Below are positions 34,978 through 44,459 of a DNA stretch of 48,956 bases, one piece after another. The translations under genes and the position numbers were made by a program. Location of the stretch: NCBI RefSeq assembly GCF_001282115.1, contig NZ_LJBR01000082.1:1-48956 (forward strand), written 5' to 3'. The first letter of the stretch is position 1; each line of letters opens with the position of its first letter. The DNA is from Streptomyces sp. NRRL B-24085 (lineage in GTDB: Bacteria > Actinomycetota > Actinomycetes > Streptomycetales > Streptomycetaceae). The notes beneath the pieces were generated by a model that saw only the letters and a list, made by a program, of their open reading frames with translations, did not search any database and was not told where the DNA came from.

Positions 34978-35089
34978 CACTAGCCTCCTGCATACGGGTC
35001 ACTTCGCTTGTCTGGATGCCGACTTCCTAGCGAGCGAACCTGAGGCGACTGTTAATGCGGTGCTCAGACCGGTCGGCCGAGCATGGCGA

Positions 35090-35117
35090 AAGGGCGGGGT
35101 CCCGGGACCCCGCCCTT
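35090..35117 (-). terminator. terminator of the beta-glucosidase operon
   Basis: A 28-base perfect palindrome centred on CCC/GGG, 20 bases after the beta-glucosidase stop, followed on the minus strand by a short T run. It can fold in either direction and lies between the MMPL promoter region and the end of the operon. Confidence 0.75.
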
Positions 35118-35136
35118 CTTCTCCGTGCAGGCGTGC

Positions 35137-36495
<1,359 letters not shown>

Positions 36496-36515
36496 GAAAG
36501 TCCTTTCAAGATCGG

Positions 36516-37376
36516 TCACTTGACGGCGCCCGCCGTCAGCCCGGCGACGAGATAGCGCTGGAGCAGCAGGAACCCTGCGACCACGGGGACGCTGACGACC
36601 AGCGAGGCGGCCATGATCTGGTTCCAGTACACGTTGTTGAGCGTGGAGTAGCCCTGGAGTCCGACGGCGAGGGTGCGGGTGGTGTCGTTGGTCATCACCG
36701 ACGCGAAGAGCACCTCGCCCCAGGCGGTCATGAAGGCGTAGACGGCGACCGCGACGATCCCGGGGATCGCGGCCGGGACCACGACCCGGAAGAGCGCCCC
36801 GAACGGCCCGCAGCCGTCCACCAGCGCGGCCTCGTCCAGATCGCGCGGCACCGAGTCGAAGTACCCGATCAGCATCCAGATGGAGAACGGCAGGGAGAAG
36901 GTCAGGTACGTCAGGATCAGCCCGCCGCGCGAGCCGAACAGGGCGATGCCGGTGGCGTTGCCGATGTTGACGTAGATCAGGAAGAGGGGCAGCAGGAAGA
37001 GGATGCCCGGGAACATCTGCGTGGACAGCACGGTGACCGTGAAGACGCGCTTGCCGCGGAACTCGTAGCGGCTGACGGCGTACGCGGCGAACACCGCGAT
37101 CACCACCGAGCAGACGGTCGCCGCGCCCGCCACCACCAGCGAGTTCACGAAGTACCGCGCGAGCGGGATCGTGGACCAGATGTCGATGTACGGCCGGATG
37201 GTCACCTCGCTCGGCAGCCAGTGGAACTGGCCCGTGACGTCGGCGAGCGGCTTCAGCGAGCTGGAGACCATGACGTACACCGGCAGCAGGACGAAGCCGG
37301 TGAGCAGGGTGAGGAAGATCCGCCGGGACCAGAAGAACGAACGCGGCGGTGCCATCGGCGAGTTGGTGCTAGCCAT
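36516..37376 (-). CDS. sugar ABC transporter permease, MalG type
   Basis: 286-residue inner-membrane permease with six helices. The cytoplasmic EAA loop that docks the ATPase is [28 protein letters not shown]. It pairs with the MalF-type permease upstream, whose stop it overlaps by eight bases. The family imports oligosaccharides. No ATPase gene is in the operon, so a shared MsiK-type ATPase is probably used, as known for Streptomyces sugar importers. Confidence 0.93.
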   Translation of the reverse strand: MASTNSPMAPPRSFFWSRRIFLTLLTGFVLLPVYVMVSSSLKPLADVTGQFHWLPSEVTIRPYIDIWSTIPLARYFVNSLVVAGAATVCSVVIAVFAAYAVSRYEFRGKRVFTVTVLSTQMFPGILFLLPLFLIYVNIGNATGIALFGSRGGLILTYLTFSLPFSIWMLIGYFDSVPRDLDEAALVDGCGPFGALFRVVVPAAIPGIVAVAVYAFMTAWGEVLFASVMTNDTTRTLAVGLQGYSTLNNVYWNQIMAASLVVSVPVVAGFLLLQRYLVAGLTAGAVK

Positions 37377-38370
37377 GGGCCGGCTTCCTTCCCCGGGAGG
37401 TCAGCAGGAGGTACACGCCCGTCACCACGAGCAGGAACAGCAGCAGGAGCACGGACATGGCGGAGCCGGTGCCGAAGTTCCAGGTGACGAAGGACGCCTG
37501 GTAGATGTGGACCGAGATGAGGTCCGCGGCTTCCGGGGCCGACTTGCCGAACAGGACGAACGGCGTGTTGAAGTCGTTGAACGTCCACAGGAACAGCACC
37601 AGCAGCAGCACCTGGTTGACGGGCCGCAGGGACGGCAGCGTGATCCGCCGGATCTGCTGCCACATCCCGGCGCCGTCCAGGGCGGCCGCCTCGTACAGCT
37701 CGCCGGGGATGTTCTGGAGTCCGGCCATGACGATGAGGAAGGCGAACGGCCAGCCCTTCCACACCGAGACGGTCAGCAGGGCCCAGAAGCTGTTGTCGCC
37801 GATGAGCCAGAAGGACGGCTTGTCGGTGAGGTGGAGCTGGTCGTGCAGGACGTGGTTCACCAGGCCGTTGTCGTGCTGGAACATGAACACCCAGGTGATG
37901 ACGGCCGCGTAGACCGGCAGGGCGTACGGGATGAGGAACAGCGCCCGCAGCAGGCCCCGGCCGCGGAAGTTGTCCTGGAGGTAGACGGCCGCCGCCGTGC
38001 CGATCAGCCAGCACAGGCCGACCGACAGCAGCGTGAAGGCCACGGTGACGAGGAACGAGTGCAGCAGCGCCTCGCCGACCGGGGCGTCGAAGTCCACCGA
38101 CACCTTGTAGTTGTCGAGGCCGGACCAGGGCGCGGCGCCCCAGTCGCGGATGTAGAACTGGGTGAGCTCCTTGAAGCTCATCACGATGCCGATCACCATC
38201 GGCACCAGGTGGACCAGGAGTTCGAGGAGCAGGGCCGGCAGCAGGAGCAGGTACGGCAGCCCGATGCGGCGGATCCTTCCGGGGCGGCGGCGGGGATTCG
38301 GATGCGCCGCCCCGGAAGGGGTCTCGCCCACGGCGGCCTCTGCGGGCGCGGTGGTGGTCATCGTGCTCAC
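37369..38370 (-). CDS. sugar ABC transporter permease, MalF type
   Basis: 333-residue permease with a soluble Pro/Arg-rich N-terminus and about six helices. The EAA-like motif is NIPGELYEAAALDGAGMWQQIRRITLP. GTG 38370 overlaps the stop of the binding-protein gene by four bases (GTGA); ATG 38361 is an alternative. It forms the membrane channel with the MalG-type partner. Confidence 0.92.
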   Translation of the reverse strand: MSTMTTTAPAEAAVGETPSGAAHPNPRRRPGRIRRIGLPYLLLLPALLLELLVHLVPMVIGIVMSFKELTQFYIRDWGAAPWSGLDNYKVSVDFDAPVGEALLHSFLVTVAFTLLSVGLCWLIGTAAAVYLQDNFRGRGLLRALFLIPYALPVYAAVITWVFMFQHDNGLVNHVLHDQLHLTDKPSFWLIGDNSFWALLTVSVWKGWPFAFLIVMAGLQNIPGELYEAAALDGAGMWQQIRRITLPSLRPVNQVLLLVLFLWTFNDFNTPFVLFGKSAPEAADLISVHIYQASFVTWNFGTGSAMSVLLLLFLLVVTGVYLLLTSRGRKPAHG

Positions 38371-39683
38371 TTCGTCGGCATCTGCTGCTGGGCCTTCTCC
38401 AGTGCCGCCTTCACCGACTCGGTGGTGACCGCGCGTCCGGCGGCCGCGTCGGCGAACAGGTCCTTGACGGCGGTTCCCACGGCCGTCTCGAACTGCGACT
38501 CGTCGGCGACCTGCGGCAGGGCGGCGGCGCTGGTGGCGAGGGTGTCCTTGAGGACCTTGTTGGGGCCCGTGCTGAACGTGGTGTCCTCCTGCACGGTCTT
38601 GACCGGCGGGATGGAGCTGTAGGCGGTGTTGAGGATCTTCTGCTCGGCGTCGCTGGTCATGAACTTCACGAACTTCTTGGCACCGTCGATGTTGTCGGTG
38701 TTCTTGAAGACGGCCAGGTTGATGCCCATGACGGCCGAGTTGACCTGGGTGCCGGTGCCCGGGGTGCCGGACTGCACGGGCACGGGCGCGATGCCGTACT
38801 TGTCCTCGCTCATGCCCTGGGACTTGAGGTTGGCGGAGGCGGACTGCCACAGCAGCATGGCCTGGTTGCCCTTGGCGAAGTCGCTGACCGACTGGTTCTG
38901 GGCGTACTCGGCGTCGCCGGTCGGGATGACCTTGTCCTTGGCCATCAGGTCGACGTACTGCTTGACCGCGGCCACCACGTTGTCGTTGGTGAAGTCGGGC
39001 TTGCCGTCGGGGGTGAAGAAGTCGCCGCCGTGCTGCTTGGCGAAGACGAAGACGTGGTGGATGTTCTCGGAGAGGTTCGCGCCCTCGGCGCCGAGCGCGG
39101 ACTTGCCCTTGGCCTGGATCTTCTTGCCGTCGGCGACCAGTTCGTCCCAGGTGGCCGGGGGCTTGGTGATGCCGGCGTCGGCGAAGATCTCCTTGTTGTA
39201 GTAGAGGGCGTAGGACATCGAGTAGAGCGGGACCGCGGCCGGGTCCTTGCCCTCGGCGCCGGTGGAGCCGAGCGCGGAGTCGACGAAGCGGTCCTTGCCG
39301 CCGATCGCGGCGAAGTTCTTCGCGTCCCAGGGCAGCAGCGCGCCGGTGGCCTGGAGGGAGGCGCTCCAGGTGTTGCCGATGTTGAGGACGTCGGGGCCCT
39401 GCCCGGAGGTGGTCGCGGTGAGGATCCGGTTGAGCAGGTCGGACCAGGGCACGACCTCGACCTTGACCTTGATGCCGGTCTGCTTCTCGAACTTGTCGAG
39501 TTCGGGCTGGAGCACCTTCTTGTCGACCTCGATGCTGGCGCCCTGGTTGGAGGCCCAGTAGGTCAGGGTCTTCGGCGAGTCGTTGGACCCGCCGCTCGTC
39601 GACGAGCCGCCGCCACAGGCGGTCACGAGAGTCATGAGGGAAACGGTGACCGCACCGGCGGCCGCGGCTCGGGTTCTGCGCAT
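38367..39683 (-). CDS. sugar ABC transporter substrate-binding lipoprotein
   Basis: 438-residue exported binding protein of the carbohydrate uptake-1 family. A lipoprotein signal ends at C23 in LVTAC, followed by a Gly/Ser linker. ELDKFEKQTGIKVKVEVVPW and MLLWQSASANLKSQG are typical of this family. The ATG at 39683 is preferred over the frame opening at 39737. It is first in the operon (binding protein, two permeases, beta-glucosidase), with a promoter and palindromic operator at 39760-39788. A beta-glucoside is the likely ligand given the GH1 gene. Confidence 0.93.
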   Translation of the reverse strand: MRRTRAAAAGAVTVSLMTLVTACGGGSSTSGGSNDSPKTLTYWASNQGASIEVDKKVLQPELDKFEKQTGIKVKVEVVPWSDLLNRILTATTSGQGPDVLNIGNTWSASLQATGALLPWDAKNFAAIGGKDRFVDSALGSTGAEGKDPAAVPLYSMSYALYYNKEIFADAGITKPPATWDELVADGKKIQAKGKSALGAEGANLSENIHHVFVFAKQHGGDFFTPDGKPDFTNDNVVAAVKQYVDLMAKDKVIPTGDAEYAQNQSVSDFAKGNQAMLLWQSASANLKSQGMSEDKYGIAPVPVQSGTPGTGTQVNSAVMGINLAVFKNTDNIDGAKKFVKFMTSDAEQKILNTAYSSIPPVKTVQEDTTFSTGPNKVLKDTLATSAAALPQVADESQFETAVGTAVKDLFADAAAGRAVTTESVKAALEKAQQQMPTK

Positions 39684-39759
39684 GGCTCTGGCGTCCCTTC
39701 CAGGGAAACCCCGGTGCGTTCGCTTCTCGAACACCACCCCGGAGTTAATTTATGGCGTG

Positions 39760-39788
39760 ATTTAAGACGCGAAGGAAAGTCGCGTCAA
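39760..39788 (-). promoter_or_regulatory. promoter of the beta-glucosidase operon with operator in its spacer
   Basis: On the minus strand, -35 TTGACG (39783-39788) and -10 TTAAAT (39760-39765) are separated by 17 bases. The inverted repeat GACGCGA-N7-TCGCGTC (39766-39786) fills the spacer and reaches into the -35, so a bound repressor would block RNA polymerase. The divergent ROK regulator at 39841 is the obvious candidate. The leader before the first ATG is about 70 bases. Confidence 0.72.
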
Positions 39789-39840
39789 GAGTCGGCGCGA
39801 GGGTATCTTGCAGGTCGAGGCGGCGTCGGAAGGGAACCAC

Positions 39841-41100
39841 ATGGCGGGGCGGAGCGGGCGGACGGTGCGTGACCTGCGACGGGGCAACCGAACCGCCGTA
39901 CTGCAACGGTTGTATTTCGACGGCCCCATGAGCCGCTACGAACTGGCCCCCGCCACCGGCCTGAGCGGCGGCTCGATCAGCAACGTGGTCGCCGAACTCG
40001 TCGAGGACGGTCTGGTCGAGGAGGCCGGCACCGTCGAGTCCGACGGCGGCCGCCCCCGCACCCTGCTGCGCGTCGCCCCCGCCGGCGGCCACATGATCGG
40101 CGTCGACGTCGGCGAGACCCGCGTCCGCGTCGAGCTCTTCGACCTCGCCCTCACCGAACTCGCCCGCACCGAACGGCCCCTGGAGCACCACGGCTACGAC
40201 GTCGAGGCCGTCGTCGGCCACATCCGCGACGGCATCACCGAGGTCCTCGCCGACACGGACGTCACCCCGGAACAGCTCCTGGGCGTCGGCATCGGAGTCC
40301 CCGGCATCGTGGCCCGCACCCCGGGCGAGGGCGCGGTGGTGCACGGCCAGACGATCGGCTGGGACACCGTGCCGCTGGAGTCCCTGCTGCGTTCGGCCTG
40401 TGAACTCCCCGGCTCGGTGCCGTACTTCATCGACAACGGCGCCCGCACCCTGGGCCAGGCCGAGCTGTGGTTCGGGGCCGGCCGGGGCTCCCGGAACGCG
40501 GTCGTCGTCCTCTTCGGCTCGGGCATCGGCGCCTGCCTGGTCACCGAGGAGGTGGAGTACGGCCGCGCCCTGGAGTGGGGCCACGTGACCGTGCGGGTCA
40601 GAGGGCGCCGCTGCCGCTGCGGCGCCCAGGGCTGCCTGGAGGCGTACGCGGGTGCGGGGGCGCTCGTCGACCGCTGGCGGGAGGCGGGCGGTCACCCGCC
40701 GGAGGGCGCCGACGAGGAGACCGCGCTGGCGGCGCTGCTCGCCGCCGCCCACCCGGAGGGGGACGCCGAGGCCGAGCCGGTGGCCGTCGCCGTCCTGGAG
40801 GAGACCGCCGAGTACGTCGGCGCCGGCCTGTCCGACCTGGTCAACCTCTTCCAGCCCGAGCGCATCCTCATCGGCGGCTGGGCGGGCCTCCAGCTCGGCC
40901 GCCACTTCCTGCCCGCCGTACGCCGGTACGCCGACGCGTACGCGCTGCGCCACCCCGCCGAACGCGTCTCCATCGACGTCGGCCGGCTGGGCCCGGACGC
41001 GGTCACGGTCGGCGCGGCGAGCCTTCCCCTCGCCGACTTCTTCGCCCAGGGCGGCCGCCGGCCCACCCCCGACCGCGAACACGAGGCCGCGAACGGCTGA
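39841..41100 (+). CDS. ROK-family transcriptional repressor
   Basis: 419-residue repressor with an N-terminal winged helix-turn-helix (residues about 15-65: MSRYELAPATGLSGGSISNVVAELVEDGLV). A sugar-kinase-like ROK domain follows. The ROK zinc motif is intact: H248 and CRCGAQGC (C258, C260, C265), followed by LEAYAG. IGVDVGETRVRVELFD is the phosphate loop. ATG 39841 has GGAAGGG nine bases upstream. It is divergent from the beta-glucosidase operon and is likely its sugar-responsive repressor and autoregulator. Confidence 0.92.
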   Translation: MAGRSGRTVRDLRRGNRTAVLQRLYFDGPMSRYELAPATGLSGGSISNVVAELVEDGLVEEAGTVESDGGRPRTLLRVAPAGGHMIGVDVGETRVRVELFDLALTELARTERPLEHHGYDVEAVVGHIRDGITEVLADTDVTPEQLLGVGIGVPGIVARTPGEGAVVHGQTIGWDTVPLESLLRSACELPGSVPYFIDNGARTLGQAELWFGAGRGSRNAVVVLFGSGIGACLVTEEVEYGRALEWGHVTVRVRGRRCRCGAQGCLEAYAGAGALVDRWREAGGHPPEGADEETALAALLAAAHPEGDAEAEPVAVAVLEETAEYVGAGLSDLVNLFQPERILIGGWAGLQLGRHFLPAVRRYADAYALRHPAERVSIDVGRLGPDAVTVGAASLPLADFFAQGGRRPTPDREHEAANG

Positions 41101-41169
41101 CCCGCGCCGGAGACGCGCACCCGGCGCCCGGCGCGGTGAACGCCACCGTGCCCGCGGGGCCGGCCCCGG

Positions 41170-41463
41170 TCAGACCACCGGGTCGAGGAACGTCAGCACG
41201 GAGGCGTCCTCCTCGATCAGCGGAGCCAGCGCGGCGTTGAACGGGCCGCCGTACGGGGCCTTCAGGTGCGCCTGGAAGGCGTCCTCGTCCCGGTAGACCT
41301 CGAAGATCCAGAAGGCACGCGGGTGGGACGCCTTGGTGTAGACGTCGAAGACGAGGTTGCCCTCCTCCGCACGCACCTTGCCGGCGTACTCCACGATCAT
41401 GCGCGCGACCTCGTCCTGGGCTCCCTCACGGGCGGTGAACTCGGCGAGCAGGGTCTTCTTCAC
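41170..41463 (-). CDS. antibiotic biosynthesis monooxygenase-domain protein (YgiN-like)
   Basis: 97-residue dimeric ferredoxin-like fold protein of the ABM group. The pattern is EFTAREGAQDEVARMI, then EEGNLVFDVYTKASHPRAFWIFEVYRDEDAFQAHLKAPY. Related proteins are quinol monooxygenases or cofactor-free oxygenases. GTG 41463 has AAGGA eight bases upstream. It is 14 bases downstream of the GH32 gene, so it may share its mRNA, which is an unexpected partner for a levanase. Confidence 0.85.
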   Translation of the reverse strand: MKKTLLAEFTAREGAQDEVARMIVEYAGKVRAEEGNLVFDVYTKASHPRAFWIFEVYRDEDAFQAHLKAPYGGPFNAALAPLIEEDASVLTFLDPVV

Positions 41464-41477
41464 GGTTCGTGTCCTTG

Positions 41478-44039
41478 TCAGTCGCGGTAGGAGCCGAGGT
41501 GCCGGACCCGGGCCCGGTCCAGTCTCACCGAGCCGTTCTCGGCGAAGACCCGCACTCCCCGGCTGTCGGGGTGGGGGAAGACCAGGTCGGTGATCACGGC
41601 CTCACCGTTCCCGCCGAAGACCTCGACGGAGGACCGGTCGACCAGGATCCGCAGCCTGACCTTGCCGTCGACGGCCTTGAGCGGAGCCCGTTGCACGCCG
41701 GGGAAGGCGCTGCTGAAGTCCGTGGCGCCGGAGCGGGTGCGGTCGACGTACAGCTCCTGGGTCGTGGTGTCGTAGCCGACGACCGTCTCCTCTCCGCCGG
41801 TGCCGGTGCGCACCCGGAGGCCGAAGCGGTCGGCGTCCCGGAGGGAGAAGGCGGCCTCGATGTCGAGCTCCGCGCCCTGCGCCTGCGGGCCGATCAGCGG
41901 CTGCGAGGTGCTGGTGACGGTGACGCCGGACGCCGTCGCCGCGTCCCCGACGCGCAGGGACGCCAGGCCGGCCACCGGTTCACTGGTCAGCCGGACCCGG
42001 CCGTCCACGGTACGCAGCGCCATCCGGCGCGGAACGCTCTGCGCGCCGCGCCAGGGAGAGGTCGGGACGGAGCCGCCGTACTCCCAGTCGCTCATCCAGC
42101 CGATCATGTACCGCCCGCCGCCCGGCACGTTCTCCCAGGACACGGCCGCGTAGTAGTCCTTGCCGTAGTCGGCCCAGTCGGCGCGCTGCACGACCGACCT
42201 GGCGGGAGCGGCCGCGGTGGTGAACCGGTCGGCCAGGATGTGGCCCCAGCCGCCGGTGTTGTTGTCGACGATCTGGATCCGCGCCTGCCGGCCCGCGTAG
42301 GGGCGCAGGTCGAAGGAGGCCCAGTCCAGGGTCTCGCTGTCGGAACCGGTGGCGCTGCGCACGACCTCGCCGTCCACGAGCAGGTTGACGGAGGTCTCCC
42401 GGGAGACGGGCGCGGCCCGGGTGTCGGACAGCACGACGTGGTCGACGTTCAGGTGGCCCCAGCCGCCGGTGTTGTCGTCGACGATCCGGATCCGCGCCTT
42501 CTTCCCGGCGAGGTCGCGCACGTCCCAGGAGGCCCAGTTCAACGCCTCGGCGTCGCTTCCGGTGGCGCTGCGCACGACCTGGCCGTCGACGAGGAGTTCC
42601 AGCGCGGTCGGGTGGTCCGAGCCGGCCGGGTGGTTGCCGCCGCCGACGAGGAAGTCGACGTAGTCACGGTCGAGGGTGAACTCGGGCGAGGTGAGGGTGC
42701 CGGTGGTGGCGTCGCCGTTCAGGAAGGTGTTGACCAGGCCGCCGCCCAGCTGGCCGGTGACCTCCTGCTGGCCGGGCAGGGTGCCGGTGGCCGGTTCCGT
42801 GCCGAAGGCGTCGCCGGTCGCCGTCCAGCCGCCGTAGGTGCCGCCCTCGAAGTCGGCGAGGACCGTCCCCTCGGGCGGGGCCCCGCGTTCCGGTACGGTC
42901 CCGTCCTGGTGCGGGTGGTTGCCGCCGCCGACCTTGAAGTTCAGGTACGGGGTCGCCACCGTGAAGGGCTCGGAGGTGAGGGTGCCGGTGGCGGAGTCCC
43001 CGCCGTGGAAGCTGTTGGCGAGGCCCTTGCCGTCGTAGCCGGTGACAGCCGACTGTCCCTCCAGCGCGCCGGGCGCCGGGGCCTCGCCGAACGCCGTCCC
43101 GGTGGTCGTCCACGGGTCGAGGCCGGTGCCCTCGAAGTCCTGGACCACCGTGCCGGCGGGCGGGGTGTAGGAGCCCTTGTCGTCGGCGGTGAACTTCCGG
43201 CCGTCGAAGTCGCCCACGAAGTACTGGGCGCCCGAACCACCGGTGATCCCCCCGGGGTTGATGTTGACGACCAGGACCCACTTGATCTTCTTCGGGTCCC
43301 CGTCGACCGCGAGCGGGAACAGGTCGGGGCACTCCCACACCCCGCCGGTCGCGCCCGCCGGGCCGAACTCGCTGAGCAGGTCCCAGTCCTTGAGGTTCCT
43401 GGACGAGTAGAACCGCACCTTGTGCTCGGCGGACAGCGACACCGTCATCAGCCAGCTCCTGGTGGGCGCGTACCACTGCACCTTCGGGTCGCGGAAGTCC
43501 TTCGAGCCGATGTCGAGGACGGGATTTCCCTGGTACTTGGTCCAGGTACGGCCGCGGTCGGTGCTGTAGGCGAGCGCCTGGGCCTGGGTGCCCGTGCTCT
43601 TGTCGAGGCTGGTGTAGACCGCCACCATCGCCGGGTCCTTCTTCGTGCCGAACCCGGTGGTGTTGTCCTTGTCGACGACCGCGCTGCCGGAGAACACCAT
43701 CTCCTTGTCGTCGTGCGACAGGGCGAGCGGCAGCTCCTTCCAGTGCACGAGGTCCTTGCTGACCGCGTGCCCCCAGGACATGTCTCCCCAGGAGTCGCCG
43801 TTCGGGTTGTACTGGTAGAAGAGGTGGTACTCGCCCTTGAAGTACACGAGCCCGTTGGGGTCGTTCATCCAGTTCCGCTGCGGGGTGTAGTGGAACCCGG
43901 GGCGGTAGGTCTCGGTGTACGGCGGGGTGTCGGCGGCGACCGCCCGCGGGGCGAGCGGGGTCGCGGACAGGGCGCAGACGGTCGCCGCAGCAGCGATCAT
44001 CCGGGTGCGGGCATGCCGGGATACACGTCCAGAAGTCAT
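41478..44039 (-). CDS. secreted GH32 levanase/fructanase with nested insert
   Basis: 853-residue exported enzyme of glycoside hydrolase family 32. A signal peptide ends at about AVA-AD (residue 36). The nucleophile is D60 in WMNDPNG, the transition-state residue D184 in FRDPKV and the acid/base E236 in WECPDLF. The five-bladed propeller is broken after GDFDGRKFTADD (about residue 287) by some 325 residues and resumes at DYGKDYYAAVSWEN. The insert holds two DFEG...GGGNHP units (296-379, 392-473) and two LLVDGxVVRSATGS...NTGGWGH units (480-540, 551-607). The C-terminus is the GH32 beta-sandwich (RILVDRSSVEVFGGNGEAVITD). ATG 44039 has GGGAG four bases upstream. The substrate is probably levan or another fructan. 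Confidence 0.93.
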   Translation of the reverse strand: MTSGRVSRHARTRMIAAAATVCALSATPLAPRAVAADTPPYTETYRPGFHYTPQRNWMNDPNGLVYFKGEYHLFYQYNPNGDSWGDMSWGHAVSKDLVHWKELPLALSHDDKEMVFSGSAVVDKDNTTGFGTKKDPAMVAVYTSLDKSTGTQAQALAYSTDRGRTWTKYQGNPVLDIGSKDFRDPKVQWYAPTRSWLMTVSLSAEHKVRFYSSRNLKDWDLLSEFGPAGATGGVWECPDLFPLAVDGDPKKIKWVLVVNINPGGITGGSGAQYFVGDFDGRKFTADDKGSYTPPAGTVVQDFEGTGLDPWTTTGTAFGEAPAPGALEGQSAVTGYDGKGLANSFHGGDSATGTLTSEPFTVATPYLNFKVGGGNHPHQDGTVPERGAPPEGTVLADFEGGTYGGWTATGDAFGTEPATGTLPGQQEVTGQLGGGLVNTFLNGDATTGTLTSPEFTLDRDYVDFLVGGGNHPAGSDHPTALELLVDGQVVRSATGSDAEALNWASWDVRDLAGKKARIRIVDDNTGGWGHLNVDHVVLSDTRAAPVSRETSVNLLVDGEVVRSATGSDSETLDWASFDLRPYAGRQARIQIVDNNTGGWGHILADRFTTAAAPARSVVQRADWADYGKDYYAAVSWENVPGGGRYMIGWMSDWEYGGSVPTSPWRGAQSVPRRMALRTVDGRVRLTSEPVAGLASLRVGDAATASGVTVTSTSQPLIGPQAQGAELDIEAAFSLRDADRFGLRVRTGTGGEETVVGYDTTTQELYVDRTRSGATDFSSAFPGVQRAPLKAVDGKVRLRILVDRSSVEVFGGNGEAVITDLVFPHPDSRGVRVFAENGSVRLDRARVRHLGSYRD

Positions 44040-44102
44040 GGGTCTCCCGTACTGGTGACGTGCCTGGGACCGGCACCGTCCTCCGCGGCCCACCGGTCGG
44101 AG

Positions 44103-44134
44103 GTGTCATCGTTGACTCATGTCATCGTTGACAC
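44103..44134. promoter_or_regulatory. double operator A (GH32 side)
   Basis: A 32-base site made of two direct copies of GTCATCGTTGAC, their centres 16 bp apart, with TG and CA extensions. Each is a LacI-type operator with a central CG (TGTCA-N-CG-N-TGACA). It lies directly downstream of the predicted GH32 start point. It equals the reverse complement of operator B except for one base. Confidence 0.8.
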
Positions 44135-44143
44135 CGAGGGCCG

Positions 44144-44173
44144 ATGATGAACGCAAGGCGTACGGCTCGTCAA
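44144..44173 (-). promoter_or_regulatory. promoter of the GH32 gene
   Basis: On the minus strand, -35 TTGACG (44168-44173) and -10 CATCAT (44144-44149) are 18 bases apart. The same two hexamers, 17 bases apart, form the opposite promoter. Transcription would start near 44137, just before operator A, leaving a leader of about 98 bases. Confidence 0.6.
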
Positions 44174-44334
44174 CGGTCGTGCCGCGACCACTTCTGCCCG
44201 GCCCGTGCCTCCGTCACGCGCCACCGACGGCCGCGCGCTGCCCCGGGCCGCCCCGCCACGGCGGGTCGGGACGGAAACGGGCACGGACCGGGCGGCCGCC
44301 ACCGGCGTTGCGGACTTGTGACGGACGCGGGGCA

Positions 44335-44363
44335 TTGACGTCTCAGGGAGACGGGGTCATCAT
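44335..44363 (+). promoter_or_regulatory. promoter of the ABC importer operon
   Basis: -35 TTGACG (44335-44340) and -10 CATCAT (44358-44363), spacer 17. Transcription would start near 44370, directly ahead of operator B, with a leader of about 90 bases to the binding-protein ATG. Confidence 0.6.
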
Positions 44364-44371
44364 CCTCGGCA

Positions 44372-44403
44372 GTGTCAACGATGACATAAGTCAACGATGA
44401 CAC
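44372..44403. promoter_or_regulatory. double operator B (ABC importer side)
   Basis: Two copies of GTCAACGATGAC with centres 16 bp apart, the mirror image of operator A. It sits at the predicted start point of the importer operon, an arrangement that blocks transcription. The LacI regulator at 47531 is the likely binder. Confidence 0.8.
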
Positions 44404-44459
44404 CCAGGGACGGCATGCTCCGATGCCGCCGCTCGCCCGCAATCCCGCTGGAGTCGTCC

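Larger units (their letters stand above)
44040..44459. other. divergent regulatory region between GH32 and ABC importer genes
   Basis: 420 bases with two outward-facing promoter-operator units described in separate entries, separated by about 200 bases of GC-rich DNA without a supported gene. The short open frames here run through the operators and have no ribosome sites. Confidence 0.75.

Noticed and set aside
44117..44442. Short open frames in the GH32/ABC divergent region
   Set aside because: They run through the operators, overlap each other on both strands and lack ribosome sites.
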